DNA of 64,000 nucleotides, from the NCBI RefSeq assembly GCF_900108175.1, contig NZ_FNVO01000004.1, positions 62,001 to 126,000 on the forward strand, given 5' to 3'. Positions 35,946 through 43,372 of this stretch are shown in pieces; within the stretch, counting starts at the first letter, position 1, and the number at the start of each line of letters is the position of its first letter. The DNA is from Thermomonospora echinospora (GTDB taxonomy: Bacteria; Actinomycetota; Actinomycetes; Streptosporangiales; Streptosporangiaceae). A model generated the notes under the pieces. The model saw only the letters and a list, made by a program, of their open reading frames with translations. It was not told the DNA's origin and did not search any database. A program made the position numbers and the translations under genes.

Positions 35946-36694
35946 AGACCGCCGTCATCACCGGAGCCGGCCGGGGCATCGGCCGGGCCACCGCGTTCGC
36001 GCTCGCACGCGACGGTTACGCCGTCGCGGTCGGCTACCACCGCAACGCCGAGTCCGCCGCCGAAGTCGTCGACGAGATCGACCGCAACGGCGGACACGCC
36101 GCCGCCTTCGCGCTGGATGTCGCGGACCGGGACCAGTGCGCGGAGTTCGTGCGCGCAGCGGGTGAACGGCTCGGCCCCGTCCGCGCGGTCATCGCGAACG
36201 CGACAGGCTTCGGCTCCGCCTCACCGTCCCTGGGAAAGGCCCTCGAAACGCCCTGGCACACCTACGAGCAGATGTTCGCCGCCCGCGTCGGCTCCCTCCT
36301 CGCCCTGGTGGCGGCGGCACGCCCGCAACTGAACGGTGGCGGCCGTGTCGTGACGACCGTGAGCACCGGGACGAGCAGGCACGTCCCCGGCTACGCGGCG
36401 ATCGCCGCCGCCATGGCCGCGGCCGAAAGCGTCGTCCGCTACCTCGCCGTGGAACTCGGCCGCGACGGCATCACGGTCAACCTGGTGAGCGGCGGCGTGG
36501 TGGCGACGGACGCGCTGCGCGACATCAGCCCCGACCCGGAACGGCTCCTGGCCGCCGCCGCGCGCGCCACACCACTGGGCCGCGCCGGCACCCCGCAAGA
36601 CCTGGCCGAGGTCATCGCGTTCCTGTGCGGTGAGGGAGCAGCCTGGATCACCGGACGCTCCATCGTCGCCGACGGCGGAAACTCCCTCCGCTGA
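35942..36694 (+). CDS. SDR-family protein lacking the catalytic lysine
   Basis: 250 residues. The N-terminal ITGAGRGIGRA is normal, but the NNAG loop reads ANATG and the YxxxK active site reads YAAIA within the segment VPGYAAIAAAMAAAES, so the lysine is absent. The rest of the fold (VNLVSGGV, ITGRSIVADGG) is intact. It may be catalytically impaired, structural, or use another residue. The ATG overlaps the stop of the crotonase gene. Last gene of the operon. Confidence 0.88.
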   Translation: MKTAVITGAGRGIGRATAFALARDGYAVAVGYHRNAESAAEVVDEIDRNGGHAAAFALDVADRDQCAEFVRAAGERLGPVRAVIANATGFGSASPSLGKALETPWHTYEQMFAARVGSLLALVAAARPQLNGGGRVVTTVSTGTSRHVPGYAAIAAAMAAAESVVRYLAVELGRDGITVNLVSGGVVATDALRDISPDPERLLAAAARATPLGRAGTPQDLAEVIAFLCGEGAAWITGRSIVADGGNSLR

Positions 36695-36750
36695 CCCCGC
36701 CAGGCAGCGCCCGGCGAGCAGCACCGGTCCCCTCGTCCTCATGAACGCGC

Positions 36751-36782
36751 AAAGCGCGGCAGATGACCATCTGCCGTGCTTT
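36751..36782 (+). terminator. Terminator of the catabolic operon
   Basis: AAAGCGCGGCAGAT (36751-36764) pairs with ATCTGCCGTGCTTT (36769-36782) around a GACC loop, with one wobble. It lies 57 bases after the last gene of the operon. Confidence 0.9.
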
Positions 36783-36979
36783 GCCGTGAAGAGCTTTACC
36801 GGCCCATGGCAGCGATGACCAGTCCGGTCGCGGCCGGGCCGGCGGTGGTCACCTTCCCCTCGCCGCGTTCACCCGCCACCGCCCCGGGGCTGACGCATCG
36901 CCTGTCCGGAACCGGCGGACACCTCGTCGGCCATCACCACGATCCCGTTCCCAGCCGAGACCACACGTCACCCCACACG

Positions 36980-37018
36980 CGAAGAAGCGGAACAAGCCCA
37001 CCTTGTCCCGCTTCTTCG
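36980..37018. terminator. Second long hairpin downstream of the operon
   Basis: Seventeen bases at 36980-36996 pair with 37002-37018 with a single mismatch and a five-base loop. No gene lies between it and the operon terminator. It may be a backup or belong to an element bordering here. Bases 36783-37311 contain no gene. Confidence 0.75.
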
Positions 37019-37033
37019 TGAATTACCACGACG

Positions 37034-37171
37034 TGTCCGAGGGGCGACCCCACCCAACCACACATACCTCGCTCGCCCGATCGGTGACGTCCACCGCATC
37101 CCGATAGGCGCATAGGCGTCACGTACCTGCTCGAACACGGATAGTAATTCCGCAAGGCCCAGCGCCCTACC
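37034..37171 (+). repeat. 138-bp direct repeat, left copy
   Basis: Aligns with 39494-39631 without net gaps (constant offset 2460), from GTCCGAGGGGCGAC to GGCCCAGCG-CCTACC, with roughly three quarters identity by eye. In this copy the right arm of the terminator hairpin that ends the other copy is missing. Confidence 0.85.
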
Positions 37172-37311
37172 AAGCCGAGGGATCTGTGAGGGCAGTGTGC
37201 CGTTGCGTGAATACGGGGACGACCGGGGCTACGAGTTCTGGGTCGGTGGCCCGCTCCGGCGGCCTCACACCGGTCACGCGCGGGACTTCTGGATGACTTC
37301 TGGATACGTGC

Positions 37312-37677
37312 TCAGTAACTGAAGGTGGTCGCGCCCTCGTCGCCGATCCACTCCCACATCACGACGGTGCCGCCGAGATCCGCGCCGTCGATGAGCTGCG
37401 TCCGGTCGAGCTTGCGGGCGTCGAAGCAGATCGGGCAGACCAGGTAGCGTCCGCCCGCCTTGACGTATCGGGCCGCCAGGTCCGCCAACGCCGGGCAGCC
37501 GTCGCACGCCACGCCGGTGGCGACGCCTTCCAGGGCCAGCCGGGCGGCCTCCTTGGTGAGGAACATCAGTGTCGGACGTCCCTGCTCGGCCGCTCCGACC
37601 GCGACCAGGAACGCCACCGTGACCCGCTCGGGGTCCTCCAGCCCCGTGGTCAGGCTGACGACGGCCTTACCCGCCAT
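37312..37677 (-). CDS. DsrE family protein
   Basis: 121 residues from the ATG at 37677. DsrE-like fold: VVSLTTGLEDPERVTVAFLVAVGA, then a strand-helix with LMFLTKEAARLAL and a VCPICFDARKL segment. Four cysteines sit in two pairs (CDGC and CPIC), which could carry persulfide or bind metal. DsrE proteins take part in sulfur relay; many stand-alone actinobacterial members are uncharacterised. It lies between the two 138-bp repeats. Confidence 0.8.
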   Translation of the reverse strand: MAGKAVVSLTTGLEDPERVTVAFLVAVGAAEQGRPTLMFLTKEAARLALEGVATGVACDGCPALADLAARYVKAGGRYLVCPICFDARKLDRTQLIDGADLGGTVVMWEWIGDEGATTFSY

Positions 37678-37928
37678 GGTTTCTCCTCTCTCCGGCCGAT
37701 GGCCCTGACGCCACGGCTGCCCAGGGACTGTGCCGACAACCGGTTGCCGGACGGTTGCCAACCGGTTGCCGCCATTCACCCGGCCACCGCCTCCGCACCG
37801 CCGGGTCGTCCCGCCCGCCCGGTGACTGAGGCGCGGCCCGCGCAACAGCGCAGCGCACTCGGCGCGGCGGATTCACCAGCTCGGCGAAGGAAGACTTGTT
37901 GTCGGAGATGCCTGCTAGCGTTCAGCGC

Positions 37929-38819
37929 ATGGCCACTCAAGAGACTTTCTTCGAGAATGCGCGTCGGCGCGGTGTGTCGGCGGATGCGATAAAAACGCTT
38001 CGGAAGTGGTACCGCCCGTGCCTGTCCCTGGAAACGCATGGGCAGGGCCGGGAGATCGGGCACATCGGCGGTCTGCCGATGCTGCCCGCGGATGCCACCT
38101 GGGACAGGCACTCGCTGATCCTGACCCTCGACTGTGCCGCTCTGCCCCGGAAGTACCTGGAAGTCGGTTTTCCCGAAGACGGGCGACTACTGCTGTTCGG
38201 CGATAACGACGTAGACGGGCGAGGGTCCGTGAGGTACGTGCCGGCGGGAGCCGAGACCTCCGAGCGGGCCGCCCCACAGGACGAGTTCGACGTGCTCGAA
38301 CGCCGTCCCTTGTACGCCTCGGTCTCATGGAGCAGGAAAAGCCCGCCCCACTGGGTGTGGGGCAGCGAGTACGCCGACTGGCTGGAGGCCGACGGATTGC
38401 TGGGGCCCGGAGCCGAAGGGCTCCAGGCGTGCGAGGAATACCACGAACGCTGCGATGGCATACCGCCGGATGGCCGATTGGGGAACATACAGGTCGGCGG
38501 ATTCGCAAATATCGCAGAGACCCCTGACCACTGGTCCATGGCCGAGCACGAGTTGAGGGACCGCGGGGTGCTGCCGCCCGACGAGGCACCGGACTCCGAG
38601 CAGCCCTACCCGGGGGACGAGGAGCGGCAGGCGCTGTTCAGGAAGTATTACGCGGAACTTGCCGCTGAAGCAGACCAGTGGGTTCTGCTGGCCCAGGTCC
38701 TCACGCAGGAGGCGTTCGACTATTCCGACGGTTCGATGATCTGGTACATCCGCCAGGACGACCTGGCCTCCCGGCGTTTCGACAGAGCGGTGAGCTTCTG
38801 CGTATACGCACTGAGCTGA
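37929..38819 (+). CDS. DUF1963 (YwqG-like) protein
   Basis: 296 residues. Typical YwqG elements: IGHIGGLPMLPADATWDRH, a strand pair around LILTLDCAALP, the GRLLLFGD strand, and near the end LLAQVLTQEAFDYSDGSMIWYIRQDDLASRRFD. The family is widespread, soluble, and of unknown function, often close to contact-dependent toxin or stress genes. The ATG at 37929 is preferred over one at 37896. Confidence 0.85.
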   Translation: MATQETFFENARRRGVSADAIKTLRKWYRPCLSLETHGQGREIGHIGGLPMLPADATWDRHSLILTLDCAALPRKYLEVGFPEDGRLLLFGDNDVDGRGSVRYVPAGAETSERAAPQDEFDVLERRPLYASVSWSRKSPPHWVWGSEYADWLEADGLLGPGAEGLQACEEYHERCDGIPPDGRLGNIQVGGFANIAETPDHWSMAEHELRDRGVLPPDEAPDSEQPYPGDEERQALFRKYYAELAAEADQWVLLAQVLTQEAFDYSDGSMIWYIRQDDLASRRFDRAVSFCVYALS

Positions 38820-38915
38820 AAACTCGGAACAAGCCACTGGTCGAAGCCGCCGGTTGAACATGAAGCTTTTCCATCCCCAGCCGGGGCGGTGTCGCGGAGC
38901 GGCGGCGATCCTCGT

Positions 38916-39300
38916 TCAGGACGACGGGGGTGCGGTCTCCTCGTCCTGAACGGCGAAGCCCCGGTAGATCGGGGCGAGCAGGGCGAGCAGCGGTGCCCCG
39001 CACTTCGATCCGAGGGGGTTCCAGGGCGCGCAGCAGCAGGTCGACCGGTGCGGGCGGGGGCACCCGCTCGCCGGTGAAGAAGTCCTCCATACGCGCTGAA
39101 CGGAACGTCGTCGACATCGAGCAGGCTGGGCCGTCGCGGTCCCTCGTCGGCCGAGGTCCCGCGCAGGTCGCTCAGCAGCTCCTCCCGGGACCTGCCCCGC
39201 CAGGCCAGGATCGGAACGGGTCGTCGTCGAATGCCTCGGCCAGCAGGTACAGAGCGGCGGAGGAGTGTTTGCACGGCCAGCCCCAGTCCGGCGAAACCAC
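38916..39300 (-). pseudogene. Broken SWIM zinc-finger protein gene
   Basis: Read on the minus strand, DWGWPCKHSSAALYLLAEAF continues DDDPF and, after a frameshift, ILAWRGRSREELLSDLRGT, then after further shifts FFTGERVPPPAPVDLLLRAL and LLALLAPIYRGFAVQDEE before a stop. This is the order expected in actinobacterial SWIM-finger proteins (C-x-C-P-D-W-x-x-P-C-K-H). The two leading cysteines are lost and at least two frameshifts are present, so it is a decayed C-terminal half. Confidence 0.65.
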
Positions 39301-39493
39301 CCGAGCTCAGCCGGAGCCGACCTCAAGTGACGGTCGACCCTGTCCGGAAACATCCAGACATGTACAACTTTGGTGTCCGAGGGGCGTCACGCCCAGAAAC
39401 CCCAAACACCATCACCCTGACCGACGCCCTACCGTTCGCGTCTGCTGCCTAGCGGTGTATCCGTCCTGCCTGTCGACGTGTGCGGTCGGTTCG
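39301..39493. other. Non-coding stretch with the TGTCCGAGGGG motif
   Basis: Holds TGTCCGAGGGG at 39374-39384, followed by the small hairpin GGGCG-TCA-CGCCC. No gene. Confidence 0.5.
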
Positions 39494-39631
39494 GGTCCGA
39501 GGGGCGACCCAGCCCAACCGCACATGGACACCCCACCCCATCGGCGACGTCCACCACATCCCAATAGGCGGCTAGGCGCTATGCAGTTGACCGAACACTG
39601 ATGGTAACACCGCAAGGCCCAGCGTCCTACC
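39494..39631 (+). repeat. 138-bp direct repeat, right copy
   Basis: Partner of 37034-37171. The right end runs into a complete hairpin (39614-39646). The two copies bracket 2.3 kb holding the DsrE, DUF1963 and broken SWIM genes. Confidence 0.85.
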
Positions 39632-39646
39632 TACACGCTGGGCCTT
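39614..39646. terminator. Perfect 12-bp terminator hairpin
   Basis: AAGGCCCAGCGT (39614-39625) pairs exactly with ACGCTGGGCCTT (39635-39646). It sits 83 bases past the stop of the minus-strand operon ending at 39729 and would terminate it. Confidence 0.85.
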
Positions 39647-39728
39647 CGCTCTGCCAGGGTTCGTCCCCTCAACGGTGTCCGTACGCGCTCCGTGCCATGC
39701 GGCACGGAGCGCGTGGCCTTCTACCCGT

Positions 39729-40040
39729 TCACTGTCGGCGCTCCTGGACTGTATGGGGGCTGCGGCCATCGGCGAGAGTGTGATTCTCGTTCTGAACGTC
39801 CAGCTCTGCCATGACGTCTTGGGCGTGGTGCGTGGACAGCAACCGATCCACGTGCGACTTGGTCCAGCGTGCTTTACCAGCCGGCGTGGGTACGCTCTCG
39901 GCGTTGAGGACGTCAGCGACCTGCGCCAAGCTCAGGCCCTGGCGATGCAGTTCGACCACGCGGATGGTGACCTCACGCGGGCAGCAGGGCGGGCGGCCCC
40001 GACGGCGGGGCGCAGTAGCCCTCGGCGCGGGGGCGTTCAT
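39729..40040 (-). CDS. Small HTH protein resembling the C-terminal part of serine recombinases
   Basis: 103 residues. After a basic N-terminus (RRRGRPPCCPREV), the segment VIRVVELHRQ-like GLSLAQVADVLNAESVPTP and KSHVDRLLSTH matches the helix-turn-helix plus downstream helix of resolvase and large serine recombinase DNA-binding ends (G-x-S-x-x-x-I-A-x-x-L-N-x-x-x-V-P-T-P). No catalytic domain. The ATG overlaps the stop of the membrane gene (ATGA). Probably a DNA-binding regulator of this operon. Confidence 0.65.
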   Translation of the reverse strand: MNAPAPRATAPRRRGRPPCCPREVTIRVVELHRQGLSLAQVADVLNAESVPTPAGKARWTKSHVDRLLSTHHAQDVMAELDVQNENHTLADGRSPHTVQERRQ

Positions 40041-40243
40041 CGGGGACCCCGGCGCTGGAACAGCTCCAGCAGGTCGAGGAAGACGCGGTAACGCATCTTG
40101 CCCCGTCGCTGATCACGGGATATGAGCGTGGCGAACATCGCCACTCCGAGATAGAACACGAGCGCGACGATGACCGCAGCACCGAGCGCGGCGACCCAGG
40201 TAACAGGCCCGCCCTCGGCCAGCAGACGAAACAGCGAATCCAA
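40037..40243 (-). CDS. Small single-span membrane protein
   Basis: 68 residues. One strong hydrophobic helix at about residues 15-40 (VTWVAALGAAVIVALVFYLG), then a basic cytoplasmic tail (SRDQRRGKMRYRVF). Lies between the larger membrane protein gene at 40293 (50 bases upstream) and the HTH gene, which it overlaps. Function unknown. Confidence 0.7.
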   Translation of the reverse strand: MDSLFRLLAEGGPVTWVAALGAAVIVALVFYLGVAMFATLISRDQRRGKMRYRVFLDLLELFQRRGPR

Positions 40244-40292
40244 CGTACCAGCTCCCCAGTCTCATGGCGGGGAGCGTGGTCCTAGCAGGTCA

Positions 40293-41054
40293 TCACTCTC
40301 CCCGCCGGATTAGTTCCGGCGTGCGAAGGAGGAACCGCTCGTCGTCGTCCGAGGGCTCGTGGCGAAGCCCATACCGCAGACACACGGCTATGAGAACCAG
40401 GACGAACGCGGCCACGCAGGCTGTTCGTGTCAGCGCGGCCAAGGCGATGAACAAGAGGAGTCGCAGGCGGACTAGCTGGTCGTCCAGCATCCGCAGGAAG
40501 GCAGCGAAAACGTCATGAAGCACCTGCTGAGGAATCGCGAGCTCCACCCGCGGACTGCTGTTAGGCAAGGTGCTCGGCAGGGATTCACGGGAGAGATCGG
40601 GAAGACGGCGGATCGCCTTTACGGCCAATGACCCCGATGTGGTCTCCAGCAATGGCGACCATGGCACAGGTCGGGGGGCGGGGATGGTCTCGGCTTCAAA
40701 CAGGGAGGGGAGCTCGAAGCCCATCCGGCCGCGACAGTCAGCGAAAGCGGCGATGATCTTAGTCAGTTCTCCGTACCGAGAGAGCATCGTCGCATTGGAG
40801 CGCGAGGAGAACTTAGCCTGGAGGAGCATGCGGATGCCGCCAGGACCCGCAAGGGCGGCATCGGCACGGAATTGATCAAGCCTGTCGATCTCCTGCCGTA
40901 GCCCAGCTATCGCCTGTGGCGAGGAGTGCTCACGTGCGCCGGAGACCACCTCGCGTATGGGGAGTTCACCGGACGTGTATCCGCTGGTGGCGCGGGGAAC
41001 GACCAGATAGAAGGAGGGGGGGACGTCAGAGTCGACATCGTAGAGTACCCTCAT
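40293..41054 (-). CDS. Hypothetical protein with C-terminal membrane helices
   Basis: 253 residues; AAGGAGGGG before the ATG. The first 190 residues are soluble and contain a helical middle (GLRQEIDRLDQFRADAAL). Residues 195-230 are hydrophobic (LLLFIALAALTRTACVAAFVLVLIAV) and could form one or two spans. The tail is acidic and arginine-rich. Not recognised. First gene of a three-gene operon with a small membrane protein and an HTH protein, in a mosaic region next to mobile-element remains. Confidence 0.65.
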   Translation of the reverse strand: MRVLYDVDSDVPPSFYLVVPRATSGYTSGELPIREVVSGAREHSSPQAIAGLRQEIDRLDQFRADAALAGPGGIRMLLQAKFSSRSNATMLSRYGELTKIIAAFADCRGRMGFELPSLFEAETIPAPRPVPWSPLLETTSGSLAVKAIRRLPDLSRESLPSTLPNSSPRVELAIPQQVLHDVFAAFLRMLDDQLVRLRLLLFIALAALTRTACVAAFVLVLIAVCLRYGLRHEPSDDDERFLLRTPELIRRGE

Positions 41055-41430
41055 GGTCCCCTCCTTCCCGTGATTCTATTGCCCAGCCACTGTAGCGAGA
41101 CCGCCGCACCGTACCGGATATTCATCCAGGCACCTACCAGGTCCGGTGGCTGCCAGCCGGCCGACGGCTCTGCTTCCGTCGACGGGAGGCGTTCGGCGGT
41201 CGGACGCCGCGGCTCGGGCTTGGGTAGTGCTGGGGCGGAAGCGTCGGACGCAGGTTCATCGAGGGTGGGTAACCACCAGAGGCGCTTTTACGCGTTGTGC
41301 GGGTAGACGACTTGTGTTAGCTTGGCACCCTGCGAAGCGGAGTCCTTGGAAGCACCGGGACAACCAGCGCATCCCCTCACTCTTTCACTGCTGCCGATGC
41401 AGTCTTGTCCTGCATCAGGAGGAGTTCGCT
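41055..41430. promoter_or_regulatory. Divergent promoter region
   Basis: Separates the operon on the minus strand from the cysteine-rich gene on the plus strand. A weak candidate plus-strand promoter is TTGTGC (41295-41300) and TTAGCT (41317-41322) with a 16-base spacer. The plus frame is open through here to 41146 but looks non-coding. Confidence 0.3.
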
Positions 41431-42456
41431 GTGCCCAGAAATGTTCTGGCCTTCGTACCTCAACACACGACGACCAAGTCGCGCATCATGGCGCTTGTCG
41501 ACAAAGGCAGCGGCCTGGAAATCGATGCGGTAGCCACAGTGGATTGGCCGCACGAGGCCGTCGCCATCTGTAACATACTCAACGTCGATGATGGCCGTGA
41601 AGCTCTCTCCGGGCTCTGGGTAAGCCTTCCCGCCAGCGTCAAGGCGAACCTGGAAAAAGTCCAGGAGGAGAGGGTCGGCGAAGCAGATGGACGTTACCCC
41701 CTCGCGTCTCTGTTCATCACCGAGCTGGACATCCCCGAGCTGCCCGATCCGGATGCCTTCATCGACTGGGCGAAACTGTTCCCGGTCGCGCAGTGCCCTC
41801 CGGGCGGGTGCGACTGGTGCGAGGGGTGTCCTGGACACTCCAAATCCCGCGGCGACGGCGAGGTTGTCAACCAGTGTGCTCCCGGTGGGTCATGCAGCTG
41901 CCAGAGTGAGGACCTGGAAGGTGACTTGGATGACTGCATGTGCGGCCTGTGGGATGTTGGTCCTCGCTGGGCTGCCGCGATTTACAAGTCACTGGCTGAG
42001 ATTTCCGAGGTGATCGTCTCTCATGCCGAGGATCTAATGTGGGGCGTCGAGGGCCCAGCGGTAGGATTCCCTAGATCCCTGGTCGCCCAAGCACCTCAGT
42101 TCTACCTGCGGCTAGCGCAGACTTGCATGGACCTGTGCAAGGAACTGGAGTCCGGGCGCGTCCCCGTCCCCCACACGATCGCTGAGCTGATCATGTTGGA
42201 CGAGGCTGCACGCTCCTATCTCGAGGGGCGGACCGGAGGGGATGGCCTCGATCGCGACGCCATGGAGAAGGAGATGGGGCACCTACCGGAGGCACACGGG
42301 GACTTCGAAATGGATGCCTTGTGGATGTTCCAGTTCACCGACTCCGATTGGATCGACATTGTGGAAGCGGATACAGTGTTCGACCCCCACACCATGGATC
42401 GGGTCTTCGACACCCTGCCTGAGGCGAAGGACTGGCCCCGACCCCAACATGCCTGA
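41431..42456 (+). CDS. Unrecognised cysteine-rich protein
   Basis: 341 residues from a GTG with AGGAGG at good spacing. N-terminal region (LAFVPQHTTTKSRIMALVDKG onward) is mixed alpha/beta. The middle, about residues 123-175, has eleven cysteines in short patterns (CPPGGCDWCEGCPGH, CAPGGSCSCQ, CMCG), suggesting a metal site, zinc cluster or Fe-S cluster. The C-terminal half is acidic and helical with many Trp, Asp and Glu. No signal peptide. I know no family with this layout. Confidence 0.7.
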   Translation: MPRNVLAFVPQHTTTKSRIMALVDKGSGLEIDAVATVDWPHEAVAICNILNVDDGREALSGLWVSLPASVKANLEKVQEERVGEADGRYPLASLFITELDIPELPDPDAFIDWAKLFPVAQCPPGGCDWCEGCPGHSKSRGDGEVVNQCAPGGSCSCQSEDLEGDLDDCMCGLWDVGPRWAAAIYKSLAEISEVIVSHAEDLMWGVEGPAVGFPRSLVAQAPQFYLRLAQTCMDLCKELESGRVPVPHTIAELIMLDEAARSYLEGRTGGDGLDRDAMEKEMGHLPEAHGDFEMDALWMFQFTDSDWIDIVEADTVFDPHTMDRVFDTLPEAKDWPRPQHA

Positions 42457-42479
42457 GTAAAGGTTATCGCGTAGCTCTG

Positions 42480-43180
42480 GTGCTGGAGGGCTCTGGCTGG
42501 TCGGGTGCTGGTGGTGCGGGCCAGGCTGTGCAGGTAGGCGATGTCGGTAACGGTGCCGTGCACCGTACGTGCCTGGCGGCGGTAGTCTCGCGGGATCGTT
42601 CACACCTTCAGGTGCGTCATGGTTTGCTCGATGCGGGCGCAGGCGCTGCGCCGCGTTGAGGTCTTCCTGCTAGACGGGCAGCGGCGGGGACGCCGGTAGG
42701 GAACGATCACACCGAGGTTGTCCCGGTAGATGCTGTCGGCTATCCCACGCCGCCCGGCCAGGGCACGATCGATGCAGGAGTCGCGGTATGCCTGGCAATT
42801 GTTGCGGTTGCCCGGCACCGGGTCACCGACCGCGACGACCAGGCGGGTGCCGGCGTTGATGGTGATCTGCACGGTGACTGAGTACCAGCGAGCCGTCGAC
42901 GACGTCCACCTTTTCGGGTCCTGCTTGCCATCGGCGGCAGTGTCGGATCGGTTGCAGCGTCAGCAGCGGAGGGGGTCCACCACTCGGTGCGCGGCGGTAT
43001 GGGAGATCCCGAACAGCGGCCTGACCTGCTGCAAGGTCAGGTTGGTGCCCAGTACACCGAGACCAGCAGCACTCAATTGACCAACGACAACGTCCACGGA
43101 TGCCTGGCCTACCATCGGCGATTTTCAGCCCACCCCGCTCGGCCACCATCCGCACGAGCTTGTGGAACCGCCGGACACTC
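42480..43180 (-). pseudogene. Dead IS5-type DDE transposase
   Basis: Fragments in three frames read, in order, TLQQVRPLFGISHTAAHRVV, DVVDGSLVLSH, VQITINAGTRLVVAVGDPVPGNRNNCQAY, RGIADSIYRDNLGVIVPYRR, ARIEQTMTHLKV and TIPRDYRRQ...VTDIAYLHSLA. This is the usual order of IS5-family transposases of streptomycetes. A TGA at 42600-42602 replaces the Trp of the KVW position, and at least one frameshift is present. No terminal inverted repeats could be identified. The rest of 43181-43372 is non-coding. Confidence 0.75.
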
Positions 43181-43320
43181 AGCCTAGGGGGCGGGCCGAT
43201 CCACTCCTCTCGTTCAGCCGTGATCACCTGCCCCACACGACCATCAACCAAGACGCCCATCGTTACGAGACAGCCTTTATTTTTCCATAAATCGTGTAGC
43301 TCAATCGGATGTTTATGGCG

Positions 43321-43350
43321 AGGGCCCGATGCCTCATGGCGCCGGGCCCT
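43321..43350. terminator. Hairpin downstream of the fic gene
   Basis: AGGGCCCG (43321-43328) pairs with CGGGCCCT (43343-43350). It lies 23 bases past the fic stop in its reading direction and is a plausible terminator, although no T-tract follows. Confidence 0.6.
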
Positions 43351-43372
43351 TCCGCCTAGGATTTTTGAGTTG

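Noticed and set aside
37034-37044. TGTCCGAGGGG as the 3' end of a reversed tRNA gene
   Set aside because: The acceptor-like 7-mer is suggestive, but the T-loop consensus TTCRA is absent in all four copies.
41146-41430. N-terminal extension of the cysteine-rich gene
   Set aside because: Arg-rich, without ribosome site; the GTG at 41431 has AGGAGG at ideal spacing.
43296-43312. GTAGCTCAATCGG, which looks like the D-arm of a tRNA
   Set aside because: No GAGC partner, anticodon stem or T-arm follows; a chance match or a very short fragment.
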